Source of the DNA: Pseudevernia furfuracea
Lineage: Eukaryota > Ascomycota > Lecanoromycetes > Lecanorales > Parmeliaceae
Assembly (NCBI GenBank): GCA_022315425.1
Contig: JAIUPT010000039.1
Location: 248,001-312,000, forward strand
Direction: 5' to 3'
DNA length: 64,000 bases
Shown here: positions 31,344 to 43,584 of the stretch, one piece after another
Layout: each line of letters starts with the position of its first letter
How positions within the stretch are numbered: the stretch's first letter is position 1
The notes under the pieces: model-generated
The model's input: only the letters and a program-made list of their open reading frames with translations
Databases searched by the model: none
Told to the model about the DNA's origin: nothing
Made by a program: the position numbers and the translations under genes

Positions 31344-32148
31344 GGATTCGAGAAGTGGGAGAGGCGGTCACAGTAGCTGCTTTAAGATCTTGGCTCAACA
31401 GCACAAGTTTCCAAGTGTGTACATGTACCAGCGTCCCTTTAATTGTTGCTACCTTTGTGGGAGACGGCGCGGCTGAGCCATCGTTGCGCCCCCTCGGCCG
31501 TTGTTCCCTGATTACTGATACGGTAATACCCTAGCAGGGGTCGATGGTAACGGCGAAACCCTCCCTACCTCAGATCACATATGTACTTTGCAGCAGGGCA
31601 AGATTGAGAAATACTTTGGCAAGATAGATCATATTTTGCGATTCAGCATGATCCGATATTGTTGAATCGTCCTCGACATACCCAGACTCCATCCCCGCTT
31701 CGACATATATGGCTCTAACGAAACTGACACGAAGAGTACCTACATTATCGTTACACGTGATGAGTATACAAAGGTGGGGAAAAGCTTCGTTGTGCCTTTG
31801 CACTTTTATCGGTTAGGCTGCTGGCGTGCCGGTGTTTTGCGGATGGTTGGGGAGAGGTATAGGCGGCTGTGGACTGGGCCGATGCCACCGTGCGCGAAGT
31901 TGGATGAGCGGAGTAGCGAGTTGATGAGAGATGAGTTGGTGAGCCCTGTCGCCACTGAGAGCGAGCAACCTTCCGGTGCCCCACATCCCTTCTGTTACTG
32001 AAGGCATCTCAATGCTGGTGAAACATCCTTCTTGGAGCCTCTGCTTGATTGAAACACCGGTAAGCTGTAGAGCAGAACGCTACATGCTCGACCCTGGTTT
32101 CTTCAAAGACACTCTGCCAGGCAGGGGAGATGGAGGGTACGAGGTACC
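31344..32148. other. Spacer containing a methyltransferase-like fragment
   Basis: No intact gene is present. About 80 bases near 31970-32050 resemble part of the neighbouring methyltransferase and are listed separately. The rest shows short unrelated frames. Confidence 0.45.
31968..32050 (-). pseudogene. Fragment resembling part of the neighbouring methyltransferase
   Basis: The minus strand reads MPSVTEGMWGTGR, close to MTEVTEGMWGTGR in the methyltransferase 1.3 kb away. On the + strand, CCGGTGCCCCACAT and CCTTCTTGGAGC occur in the same order and spacing in both places (near 30650-30715 and 31973-32038). Similarity fades on both sides. It is a short relic of a duplicated or second methyltransferase gene. 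Confidence 0.65.
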
Positions 32149-35100
32149 CTAGTGCTCCGAGTTTCGCGGCTCCACCTTCTTCATTTCAAATGAGCCATGA
32201 CGCACAGTCATGCTGCTACCCCAAGTGCCTCGAATGACCATCGTATCGGCGTCGAAGACTCCCAGATACAGCCATCCTACGGACTCATAAAGCTTCAAGA
32301 ACCGAATGGCGTTATCCGCGAAAAGATGGCCCATTACCTCGAAGAGCCCGGCCTCATCATCGTCGTTGCATGTCCAAAAAGGATACTTGGAGTTTATAGA
32401 GCTGGGGTCGGATCGGATCGTTAGTGCTGTTGGATCCACGTCGCCTTTTTTCCAAGAATTATATGTGTATGTGCCCTCCCACCGGCCCTCCAAGGAAGAG
32501 TCTGTGCTCGCTAGGGGTCTTATGTCTTGGCCCCTACCCTGCGTGGCAAGTGCGCCGCTCTCGACCAGATACTTCGTGATCTTAATGTTAGCAAGTCCAC
32601 AGCTAAGCGACAAATCAAGAGGTGTGTAGCCACTGATGTCTACTGTTTGAATGGTGGCGCCATGCTCAATGAACATTCTTGTCATTTCAAGAGAACTGTG
32701 TTTGGCGGCAAAGTGCAGCGGAGTTCGCTTGTTGTAATTTGATGCAGCTAAGCTCGCCCCCCGTTCCAATAGACCTTTAACAGGTGATATTACGTTAAAT
32801 AGACTGCACGATTGCAGTGCGACGTCGACGTCACTTTGAGATAGAGCTGACTCACTGCCACTGATCAATTGCGACGCCAATTTTTCGTCTCCTCTGAAAA
32901 TGGCTTTGGATACTTTAGCGGCCACGGCTGGCCTTTGTACACCTATCGAGGATGCATTCGTCCCTTGAATATAATCTGCGGCACTACCTAACGCATAATG
33001 GTCTAGCAGGCATTCGATGATATCCTTTTCATCTGACTCAATGGCTTCGTCTAGGATTGTGTTCCCCATGTTGTTCATTTTCGCGACACTGGCACCGTGG
33101 GCCAGCAACATCTCGACACAGGGTAAACTACGAGCCCATACCGCTGAGAAAAGGCTGGTGTAGGATGAGCTATTCTCAGCATCCACTTCTGCACCGTTTT
33201 CGAGCAATGTGGCCATAATCTTGTTATCGGTTTGTTCCGCAGCGAGATGCAGAGGCGTCCATCCAACATTGGTCGAAGTATTAACATGAGCGCCTCGGCT
33301 GATCAGCAGCTCCACTGTTGCAACTGTATTTTGAGCAGCGGCAAGTCCCAATGCGGTCCATCCATACTGGTCCTGGGCATCAAGGTTGGCTGAGTTGGCA
33401 AGTAACATGTGAACGATGGCTATATGATCATCCATCACGGCCTCGTGAAGGCAAGTGAGCCCACTTGAACTTGGAAGATTGACATCAGCATGATGACTGA
33501 GGAGTTCTCCGACAATGTCTTGGTAGCCGAGAGAGACTGCCCTCAGAATCGCTGGGGTGCCTCTCTTACAAAAATCGTTTGCATTGGCTCCAGCAACCAA
33601 CAGCAATGAAACGTTTTCTTGGTCACCAGACTCGACCGCTTCATAGAATGGTGTCTTGCCAGACTTTGACTTCTTCATCGGGTCTAATCCAGCTTCCAAA
33701 AGTGGCTTCACTGTCGCCCGAGCACCGTGCTTGCAGGCGAAGTGGAGGCAATTTCTTCCGTCATCGTCTTCACACGTACGATCTGCGCCGGCCGTGACCA
33801 AGATTGTCAATATCTTATCAAGCCCTAGCGCAGCCGCGGCACATATTGCCAGACTGTATCGTCCACCTCGCTGGTTCATATCTATACCTTGCTGAACCAG
33901 GTATTCTACAGTCTCTTGGTGTGAGTTGCGGACTGCAGCTTGTAGCGGAAAGCCATATATACCACCAGGTGTGCCGCAATCAAGTCCCTGGGACTGCAAA
34001 GCCTTGACAATGTCAGTTAAGCCAAGCAGAGCGGCATAGTATATCGGACTGGGTTGGTTATCCACGTCACCCGATCGTTCGGCCTCATCTGTTGAGTTGA
34101 CAGAGGATGCGTCTGTTAGGTCGACAGATGAAGCATCTATCAAAGTGACAGAGGAATCTTCGTCGCCGAGCGGTGAGGAGGACGATGTTTCATCATCGAG
34201 TTCCAGTTCTCCCTCGAATACTCTCGACCACAGAATCCAGTTGGACGTCGATGGGTTGAAGAGCTTTTCAGCCCAAGGCATGATGTCTTCAGACATACGA
34301 TGATCATGTAAGGCATGCATGTACCATGATTTAGCGGCATAAGCAAGGAAAGGATACACCTGAATTCTTCTTTCATCTTGGAAATGATCCTTCTCTCCAA
34401 AAACATCATAACAGAGATACTGGAGACACAGCTGAGCTAGTCGATTATGCTCTTTACCGCCGTCGGGGAAGCAAATGTTTTCCAGTCGGGACTGACCATT
34501 GTTTAGATCATCGGATCGGAGCAGATACTCTTTGACAGAAAAGTGGACGAAGTGCACTGTATGCAAGGCCAGGGGCTTGTTTTCATGATGACCACGCAAT
34601 TCGACAAGTGATCCGCAAGACCGCCTGATATAAGAATTCACATATTGCTCATCGACATATCCTTTTCCCCACTCGTCTGGTAAGTCGTTGCTAGGATACG
34701 TATCTGCGGAATCATCAAGAGTCATAGTGATGGCTTCAGCAAGTTCACGGACGGTGAGAGGCCGCAAAGCGAATAGAATCCATCGGAGGATTGCTATGGC
34801 TCTTGCTTTTTGGGCGGGTTTAAGATTTTGGACCTTTTCAAGATCCCTTTCGTAAGTCTCATTGATCTCGGCTGGCATCTCCGATACAATATTGCGCAGT
34901 CCTTTTGAATTCTCACCCGGGTCCAGCTCACGGCTCAAAAGGTGAAGCCATAGGAACATGCCATCAGACTTTTTAGCGGCTTCGGATGCAAGAAATGCCC
35001 TAAGTTCCTTAGGTTTGTTGGACAATCTCGTGTTGACCATGTCCGATGAGCAGTGATCAATGTCATCTTTGGTATCATTGACCGAGATGCCGTACTCGAA

Positions 35101-36768
35101 CAGCATGGGGGAGGTGTCTTTTGTCAGTGTTCCCAGCTGGGCTCGAATGTCTTCATTGTCCCGACTTACGATCAAGACCCGGGCACGTGTGTCTTTAGCA
35201 TTCTTGATGAGGGATTCGAGGAACTCGGAACGCCCGTCGGTCGTGTGGCGTTGTGAATTTTTGTTTATCGTGGAGCACTCGTCGAAGCCATCGATCACGA
35301 ATGTGCAAGCAATTGCTTTACCTGTGGAAGGGGTTCGTATCAACATCAGCCACATGAGGGATGGGATTGTGTACGCATGGACAATTGCGTTGAAATTGTG
35401 TATAGGGGGTAATGCTTGGCAGTGGATATGTTAGAAGGGCCCTCACCGAGCGTTTTGAAGAGCCTCCAGAGTTCTGTAGGCGTGGGGGGCCGTGTTTCGG
35501 TTGATCTATATACGTCATATGCAATGTCAAGTGCATCTTCGTTGGCATGCGTCAGCTGATCAATCCAAGAACGAAGTATGGCGTATGGCTGTCGTTTTGT
35601 CTCTTCATCCGCCACACAGAAAAAGTAAACCAATGGGACACCATTTCCAATCATATGGTCTATGATCTTGGCACACAGAACCGTTTTTCCGAAACCAGGA
35701 CCTGAGTGAATCCAAAGTATTTTAGGCTTAGCAATCGCATTGGTCGCGGACTCCCAGTCCTGAAAGTCAGGCCGGGCGAAGATCCAATTGCAGGTCTTTT
35801 CATGGCGAACTGTCTGGGCCTTTTGAAAGGTTTCAGCTGTCGAAACAGCCTCCAGCCACCCGTGGACCAAACGGCGGCGCTCATCTTTCGGCACTTTTGA
35901 GCTTGTCCTACCCTCTTGTATGTCGAGTACTGCGCGTCTCATCGCAACCAGGAGATTCTTCTGATCTAGAAATTGTTAGCGGCTCATACTTCAAGCCAAA
36001 AAAGCTTGTCCTCTAGCATCTAGCTCGCAGCAGGGTTTTAATAAGTTCTCGAAACGAACCTTCCGACTGGACCAGACCCACTAACCTATCCACATCCGTC
36101 TCAGCATTGTTGATTCGCTGAATCCAAGGAGCCACGCTCGTCTGGTATGATTGGAAAGCTCCTTTGAGCACGCGTTTGCCAGAGCTTTGTCCAAAATATT
36201 GCCTAGCTCTTGAGAGAAATGCCAGCACAGCAGCGTACATCTTGATGAGTGCATTTTCCAGCTGCGTTTTGAGTCTGGAAACCCCTTTCAAGCACGCAAG
36301 TTCCACCTCCGCATAGATTGCTGTGATTCTTGAAGTAAGCTCGACCCCCTCAAGCATGTGACTCATTGTCTCCACGCTACTGACTGAAGCTTGTAGCATG
36401 AAACGAATAGCGGCCCAAGGTAGCGCAGCGTGGCCTGGGTCGTATTGAATAGCCACGTCCCCAATGTCCTTGAATCTGTTGACCCACTTCATAATCTTCT
36501 CCAGCACATTCCAAAGTACCACTTCTTGGCCATTACTTCTGGTATACTTCCATCTCTTCCGTATGCATTCATCTAGCTTATTCTGGACAGCGGCGCGAAC
36601 CTCATCGATTGAAACGCGGCTTCCGATCAAGTCTTGGTCTATGCCTGAGGTATCTGAATCTTGTGCCGACTTCGCAGCCTCTGTCCAAAGCTGTCGTCTG
36701 TGTCCGTGCGCGACTCTCTCCTTGTGGACCAGGATCTTGGTGTTTGCAATCTGGGAGATTGAGAGCAT
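32149..36768 (-). CDS. NACHT-ankyrin NLR-like protein (STAND NTPase)
   Basis: Three exons (36768-36060, 35965-35447, 35321-32149; introns 94 and 125 bases) give 1466 residues. Residues 1-240 are an alpha-helical N-terminal domain of the kind placed before NACHT modules in fungi (LEKIMKWVNRFKDIGDVAIQ, GHAALPWAAIRFMLQ). The NACHT module follows: Walker A SGPGFGKTVLCAKI near 329, Walker B CTFVIDGFDEC near 421, RVLIVSRDNEDIRAQL, and a winged-helix region RWILFALRPLTVRELAEAI. A Ser/Asp-rich linker with short repeats (DASSV) leads to roughly 14 ankyrin repeats (about 833-1333), e.g. GWTPLHLAAEQTDNKIMATL. The last 120 residues are a separate Trp/Gly-rich domain (GRWEGTYTYNSW, ESVGWLYLGVFDA). Relatives act in fungal non-self recognition and regulated cell death; that role is inferred. 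Confidence 0.88.
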
Positions 36769-37354
36769 CTCGGCACTCGGGGTGGATCTCGAAGGCGGAT
36801 ATTTGAGTCAGCGTGAAGTATTGTAGGCACCCCGCCTCGGAATACTACCTACCTAGCCGATTATGTATAGGGGATCGCTGCAAGTCACTCAATGAGTCTT
36901 TCTCGTCGTCATGGAGGCCTGGAGTCTGATTTAGAAAATGTAATTCCTTCGACGAAATGTAGCTTGAGCATGATGAGACCTAATACAAATGCAACTCTTC
37001 CTTGTGCCAGGTAAGATACTAAGATATAGGCATACTTCTTGACGGGGCTACACAAGAGCCGCATGGAATCTACGGATACCGTTATCGCCGAATCGGCTAT
37101 TAGTAATAGCTGAGTAAATTATCCTAGTACCGACTCACAAAAGACCGCCTTCCGAATATAGGGCTAGGGCTGCGCTAGCGCGGGTGCAGGACTTTTGGTG
37201 CACTGGTGCAGAGTGCAGACGTCCAGTTCAAGCAAGTAAGGCTGGAGATCGGATTCTTGCGGCAAACACTGCCGCATGCTGCCCTGTTATGCCGGTGTTC
37301 GACACAAGAAGAAGTCCGGGGCAAGAAACTGGGCAGCCATGAGGTATCGAATGG
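36769..37354. other. Upstream flank of the NACHT-ankyrin gene
   Basis: This stretch precedes the NACHT-ankyrin gene and should hold its promoter. GGTGCA is repeated several times around 37180-37215. No gene is supported. Confidence 0.4.
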
Positions 37355-37730
37355 TTATGAGAACTTACCAATGAGTTTGTCTAGGTCGATGCTACTGAAT
37401 AGTGCTTGAAAGAGCATGTGAGAACTGAGAAGGCCTCGTAGAATGGCGTCCAGACCATTCCCGATCAAACATGTTAAAAGACGTGAACAAAAGGCATACC
37501 CTCCTGCTCGACAGACCACACTCAACAGCTTAGACGTGTGCAACAGAGCACCCACCAAGGGCAGAAGTGATCCATCCTGCGGACGCATCGCTCAGTCTTA
37601 CGACAGTGGTGCGCTCGGTCTGATTTCCATCTCAAGCAGCTAAAGCACCAGATGGGCGGACCATGTGCTTGGCGGACAAATGCATCTTCCGTACGTTGCC
37701 AAGCCATATTTACTCCCAATGCTTGTAGCC
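37355..37730 (-). pseudogene. DHHC palmitoyltransferase relic
   Basis: On the minus strand PIWCFSCLRWKSDRAHHCRK leads into RCVRRMDHFCPW, the cysteine-rich core of a DHHC-type protein S-acyltransferase (DHFC in place of DHHC, as in some fungal Pfa5-like enzymes). Directly after CPW the frame changes: the expected VGG continuation is found one base over as VGALLHTSKLL. Upstream and downstream membrane segments are not recognisable. The piece covers about 120 codons of a protein that is normally 400 or more. I treat it as a decayed gene; an unseen intron is less likely, because the break falls inside the most conserved motif. Confidence 0.7.
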
Positions 37731-38656
37731 CGAGCCTGATTACTGGGAAATAACCCCCATGATGATGACCTTACTGACCTTACTGTTCCTGGGTACGGGT
37801 GATCTTTTGCTACTCAGGTCCTAGCGAGATGGACACCCTTCTGCGTTGCACAATCTTCGAAGGAAGACTCCGCCAGGGCAAGGGATACTCGTTATCTAGC
37901 CTTGGTTAGAAAATCGTCTTTTCCTCGTGGGGCATAAGGAGCTCATATACCAACGGAAATCGGAAGCTAGTTACAACATCTTTGCTTCCCTCACAATGAG
38001 TGGGAATCAGGTACAGTATCTCAAGGTTATAGAGCCGAAGGTCGCTTCGTGGTTTGGCGCCGATCGTTGACTCAACGGTGACTTACCGGTTATCCCAACG
38101 CATCTCGCACGCTAGTTGCCGTACCAACGGCGACCACGGTGTTTATCTCAACCTCATCTGCTGGGACCCCCATCTTGTTCGAGTTCAGTGAGAGATGTTT
38201 CTCGCATACCTTCAATACTCTGCTGTGACGAATGCCAAGCGAGGAAAGACTTCAGCTTGCAGCAATTGTGTCTCTGTGGCGCTAAGGGGAAGGCTGGAGC
38301 GATTGAATTCGACATTCGAAGAGACTGATAGGTACATAAATTTTGCGTGGTAGTGGGAAGGAAAACATCGGTCGTCGAGGTTTTTGCCTTCTCCGCCGAA
38401 GCCCAAAGAAAGATGCCAGTAGACCCTGTGAAGCATCACACAAGTATACAAAAGGAAGACGGAGCCGCCTGCCAAAACCGCCAAAATGTATAATATCCTC
38501 CAAAGCTGACGACAGGATGCAGTAGCGGTGGTACGTATTCCTGCCCGCGATCATAACATGATTCAATCCCAATCCCCCAGCGCCATATTCCCAACCAAGA
38601 AAGGAAGCAAGATCGTAAATTCATCGAAATCGTAACCGTAACTTCGGCGTCGAATC
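37731..38656. other. Spacer without a supported gene
   Basis: Several short minus-strand frames overlap here without any domain. The stretch could hold 3' parts of the small gene at 38657 if it has more exons, or the decayed 5' part of the DHHC gene. I see nothing definite. Confidence 0.4.
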
Positions 38657-39031
38657 TCAAAGATCTGGCATTGCGCCGATATATAGGGTTCTGTACTTTG
38701 GAAAAACAAACCGCTGTACATCAGACGCCACGCCGAGCCGGCTAATGTATAATCTGGCTAAGAAAGTCTTGCCCTCGGGGTCATCTGAGCGTCTAGTGAC
38801 AACAGCGTGAGAAGAGTCCTTCTCGAGATCGTTGGATTCGTATACGTCGAATTTTCGTCGCCACCTCGAGAGCCCAACCTGGTCATAATCGGAAGCTATG
38901 GTATCATCAGATGAGATTTCCATGTCAAACAGATTTCAAGACAACAACCCACCAATGATCTTCTTCAGTGGAACTTTGCGAAGATCTTTAGACTCGGGGT
39001 CGAAGACGGGGACGCGGTGCTTCTCGCTCAT
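38657..39031 (-). CDS. Small hypothetical protein, two-exon model
   Basis: Exons 39031-38953 and 38895-38657 flank a 57-base intron with a good donor (GTGGGT), a TTTGAC/CTGAT branch region and a CCATAG acceptor. The product is 105 residues: MSEKHRVPVFDPESKDLRKV at the start, then KFDVYESNDLEKDSSHAVVT and GKTFLARLYISRLG. It is charged, with no signal peptide or membrane segment. I do not recognise it. The clean splice and the coherent reading favour a real gene, but more exons may follow past 38657, since the C-terminus ends abruptly. Confidence 0.45.
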
Positions 39032-40488
39032 GGAGGGCTGATCGGGCTTCGTGGATCGTGGACGAGGAAAACACATTATTCGGAGGCGCTTGCGACGATA
39101 ATATATACAGGGGACTGGGACGCAGCTGAGGCTAGGGTTCTACGAAGGAAGACTCTGGTAGCCATGAGGGGCGCAGGTCCGGAGAATATATCTTTACACA
39201 GCCTGCAGGAGTCCGCAGCACCCCTCCCTAATGATTGTCCTCGAGTGTCAGGAGGACTCGACTCAGCTTATGGAAATGCGCTTAGGATGCGAGGTGTGGA
39301 GGTGTGTGGGGCGGGGCTTGCATGGAAAGGCGTCTTGATCAGCCTGATTAGTATCCTTGGTTGCCCAACACAAGGTATTTAGCGTATTCGATATCCTCTG
39401 CGTCTCTTGGCATTGAAGGTTCGACGCATCGTCGCATATATTCGGTACTGTAGCATAAGTATCTTCTTACAGTTATCAGATATCTATTTGCGATATTTGA
39501 TGATTGATGGGAAGATACTCATGCTACGGAGTACAGTACAAAGATATATGCGACAGTGTCTTTCATCTGACGTAATAATCCGATAAACCCGAAACACGTC
39601 ACGTGCAGTCGTAATTAATCCTAGTCTTACACTAGTGGAAGGTACACACCATCAGCCATACTCCCATACTCAGCTGCCATAGAACTTAAGAAGGCGATTG
39701 ATCACTTCTTCATCCTATATTGGTCATGTGTCCATTAATCTAAAGGTCCACAAACCCTCCAGAAAACCGCCCCCCAAGCCATGGCTGCCGCCACAGTACT
39801 ACCACCACTACTACCTTCCTGTCTGCCTGTTAGCATCACCATTCACCAATGACTTGCTCTTGGCCTTCGCACAAGATAATTTAGCCATTTCTTGCAAGGT
39901 CTCTATCGCAGAGGTCGTCTCACAGTCTCATTTCCCCCCTTCTCAAATCCAATTTCAACTCTGGCAACTTCTCTCCTCACAACACAACTCTGTCCTTTAC
40001 CTGACGAGGAAAGGGAACAGGCTGAAACCTGTAGAATTCCTGCAGAAAAAGGTTGGCGTGTTACCACGCACCAGCCTCGTTTTCTTCGAGAATGCCCTCC
40101 GCCCTGCATTCTACGTATCACCAGGGCGGTATCCCCCCCCAATTTGGCAGCCATCATGGGGGTCCAGGTACTGTGAGAAGAGCCTCATTATACGGGGATT
40201 ACCTGAATCTCGATTAGCTATCTGATCATTCTGCTGTCCACCACACTCCATGCACGTCGCTGACTCTTTTCCCATGCCGTAACATCAGCCGTGGGGGCTT
40301 TTCCCCCAACGCCCATTCTCTTTCATTGGAGAACGCATAGGAGACGAGCACCAGATGTGGTTCATCCATTGCTGATCGTAGCCTCGTTTTGATGAGCTTG
40401 ATTTTCAGACGCTCTACCAGTATTTCCTCGAGCCTTATTAATCGCTTTCACACGTGTATCATGCAGGCTGCTGTTTTTATCCGCACGA
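39032..40488. other. Gene-free spacer before the patatin fusion
   Basis: No gene is supported over 1.45 kb. A TACGGAGTA string lies near 39530, and CACGTG near 39600. Two plus-strand frames (39017-39382 and 39698-40225) lack domains and look accidental. The last few hundred bases are C/T-rich, like a long 5' leader. Confidence 0.5.
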
Positions 40489-43416
40489 ATGCGACACTTC
40501 ATGACCAAAATCTCATACATGTCTTCCATCGACACGTCTCCTGATTCTCCAAGCTATGGTGATGAGGTCCGAAACCTAGGTGAGGATGGCTTTCAGACGA
40601 CTGCAGCCTCGACGATTGCATTGTCAGGGATACAACAAACCATCATTCCAACCAGCAATAGAGATGTCTACCATGAAGGTAACACCAACAATACTTCAAC
40701 AACCCGATCGCCGTCTGTAGGTAGGAACCGCCGGCGTCCATCACCTGCAGAAGGCCAAGAGGGTGTTGCGCCATTGGATTTTGCCTCCGATGGCTTCAAC
40801 GAGGGTACAAGCGAAGTATTTGAAGGGCCCAGCTCGTTAGCTGGCTATGCTAGTAACAATCTACGACAACTGGCGGAAGCGCAGCAGCAGCATGTACCAT
40901 CCACACTGAGCGGTGTGGCTAACGCATCAACACCTAGGGGTGGCAGCTCAAGAGCCGTTTCTCCAGCAGGGCTATTGAAAACAAAATGTGAGGAGCTGCG
41001 AAAGAGACAAGAAGAACTTCAGATAAACATCGATGGCCCCTCACGTACGCCTGTGCTAGCCGATTTCCCTCGTGCACTCTCTATGACCATCGTTAGCCCT
41101 GTCGAGCCCGTAGAGAGTTGCATCATCTTGATGCACAGCTTAGCCAACAACGAGGCGTCTCTCGAAAGCCATGCACAATCTCTGCGGAGCAAACAACCCA
41201 AGAGCGCATTCATCCTGCTGCGAGGCCTGCAATCGATCGAGCCTGGGAACAGTGGATATCATTGGGCAGATGCAAATGGCACGGTGGACGGGGGATTCAT
41301 AAATACAAGCAGGGTCATACTGGAAGAAATAATTCAAAATGGCCTCATGGCCAAATGCAGCTTTCGTCCGCGAGACATTGTGATCCTTGGCCACGGTCAG
41401 GGCGGTATGGCGGCTCTTGCAGCAACTGCCTCTTGGAACTGTATCGAGTTTGGAGGAGTCGTCTCATTTGGGGGACCGATGCCTGGATACGTCCAATTGC
41501 CTTCCAATGTCAAGGCGAAAACTCCCACCTTGATCTATGGTGGTGCTCGTGGAGACATAACACCCGCTGCCCTGCAGCAGATACAGGAAAATTTCAGCTT
41601 TACCGACCATCACGTTCCACCTAGCGGACATGACACAGTACCTGTATCCGACAAGGAGATAGCACCATTGCTAGAATTCCTTGCGCACCGGCTTGGGCGA
41701 GAGGAATGGAAACGACAGGCTGTCATCAGTCTTGGTAAGAATCTTCATTGCCTGTTGAACATCATCTGATCTAGGTCCAGACGGCGGTGGAATCAGAGGC
41801 TATGGAAGCCTCTTGATACTGCAAGATCTTATGAATAAGATTGGAGACCTAGAAAGAAGCTTAGATGAGACGACAGAGTCAAGTTTTTCACCTTGCGACT
41901 ACAAACCGACGATGCTCAAGCCTGCAAATGCGAGCGGTGGGAGTGCGAGTTCATTGCCATCTGACCCTTCTGTACCGTCAGACGCAGGCGCTGTTGGTCC
42001 TACTAGATCACATCGACTGCCGAATTCCGCACTGTTCCTGCCTTGCCACTACTTCACATATGCCGCTGGTACAAGCACAGGAGGGTGAGCAGGATATGCA
42101 ATACCGAAATTTATCGGAGCTGATCGATTTACAGGCTCATCAGCATTATGCTTTCCCGTCTCCGGATGACAGTGGACGAATGCATAGAAGAATACAAGAC
42201 CCTTGGCAAGAAGATCTTTGGGCACCCCCGGCGAATGGCGATAGGAGGTTTTCCATGGCACAGATTCAGTGCTAGGGTTCTCAAGGGCGTTATACGTGAC
42301 GTAACCTTGAGATACAATGTGCAGAGCGGTGATTTTGGAAGCCATTATGGAATGGAAAGGACGGATGAAGACATGTCTCAATGGTAGGTTGCCTCAACCC
42401 TGCAGCCTGGAAGGCCGACTAACCCTATTGACGTGCCTAGTATTGTCCTCGCAGTTTCAGACAATGTTAGTAGTGATGGCCCTTACCTCTTCCGTACATA
42501 CGGAACTCAGGCGCCGCCTTTGGATCATAGCAGGTCACAAAGGCGTCAACAATCTTTCAGAAACCTCGGCGGCGCCTCCATGTTACCGATCTGGCAAGTC
42601 GCTCGGGCAACTTCAGCAGCTCCAGGGTATTTTCCTCCCATCAAGATAAAGACAGGCAACGGCTCAGAAGTCATAAAATTCAAGGATGGGGGCATTGGAT
42701 GCAACAATCCCAGTGAAGAGGTGTACCGTGATATAACCAACAAACATGGCGGTAGCATGCACATGGGACCTTTCATCAGCATAGGGACCGGAATCACGCC
42801 ACTGGAAATGTTCGGCAAAAGATCGGACAATCTCAGTACTCTCATCGTGAATGTGAAGGCCGCCTTCAAGATGCCGGCCCGAACCATAAAAGCTCATGAG
42901 AACATGGTCGAGAAAGCGAATCGGGACGGCGAGGAATTGTTTCCGTATTTTCGATTCGGTGGCGGGCTTGATCTGGGCAAACTCGATTTGGGGGAATGGG
43001 AAAGCCACCGGTTTACTCGAATCACAGGAAAAGACGGAACCTCAGGACGCAAGACCTTGGAAAAGATTGAGACCGCGATTGCCGTGTATCTCCAAAATCG
43101 GGACGTGCAGAAAGACCTCATGGAATGTGCTGAATTGCTAGTGAATAGACGGCGACTTCGAGCTCGCGACGCTTCAGACTGGGACCGATATGCCTCATAT
43201 TCCTACTACGAATGCGACATGAAAATTTGTCCGAAGCGACGGGCCAATACCGCCCGTGGTTTCAAGGAGCACCTCCGAAGGAATCATAAGTTCAAATTGG
43301 TTGACCCGGTCATCGACAAGAAAACCCTCGAATGTCGACGTGTGCATTGGCTCTACCGATCAAATGATACCACTCGGGTGCCGACTGCTCGGAACAAGGG
43401 TAAAGGCCGCGCATGA
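40489..43416 (+). CDS. Patatin-like phospholipase fused to an inactive alpha/beta hydrolase and a zinc finger
   Basis: Four exons (40489-41734, 41775-42084, 42144-42383, 42441-43416) give 923 residues. After about 200 disordered residues comes an alpha/beta-hydrolase domain (about 205-405) of acyl-protein-thioesterase type, but its nucleophile elbow reads GHGQGG (301-306), with Gly where Ser is needed. GARGDITP and PSGHDTVP still mark the Asp and His positions. The patatin domain follows: oxyanion motif DGGGIRG (418-424), catalytic elbow GTSTGG with Ser516 across an intron, and the catalytic Asp in KDGGIG (about 681). The dyad is complete, so this half should be an active lipid acyl hydrolase. 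Near the end YECDMKICPKR..FKEHLRRNH resembles a C2H2 finger. Stand-alone and NLR-linked patatins both occur in fungi; the biological role is unknown. Confidence 0.85.
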
Positions 43417-43584
43417 AGACACACGCTTACCAACAATTCCATTTCCGGCCCAGCGATCTCGCCAATGCCATCTAGAACTGAGGAGAAGCGGATATCTCAC
43501 ATCGGACAATCTTGGCTCGCCGATTTCGGCGACAACGCCTATAGGAGAAACACGAGGGTCGGCAATGAGCCGCCTTGACGTTAG

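Noticed and set aside
39698..40225. 175-codon plus-strand frame
   Set aside because: Pro/Ser-rich leader-like sequence without a domain.
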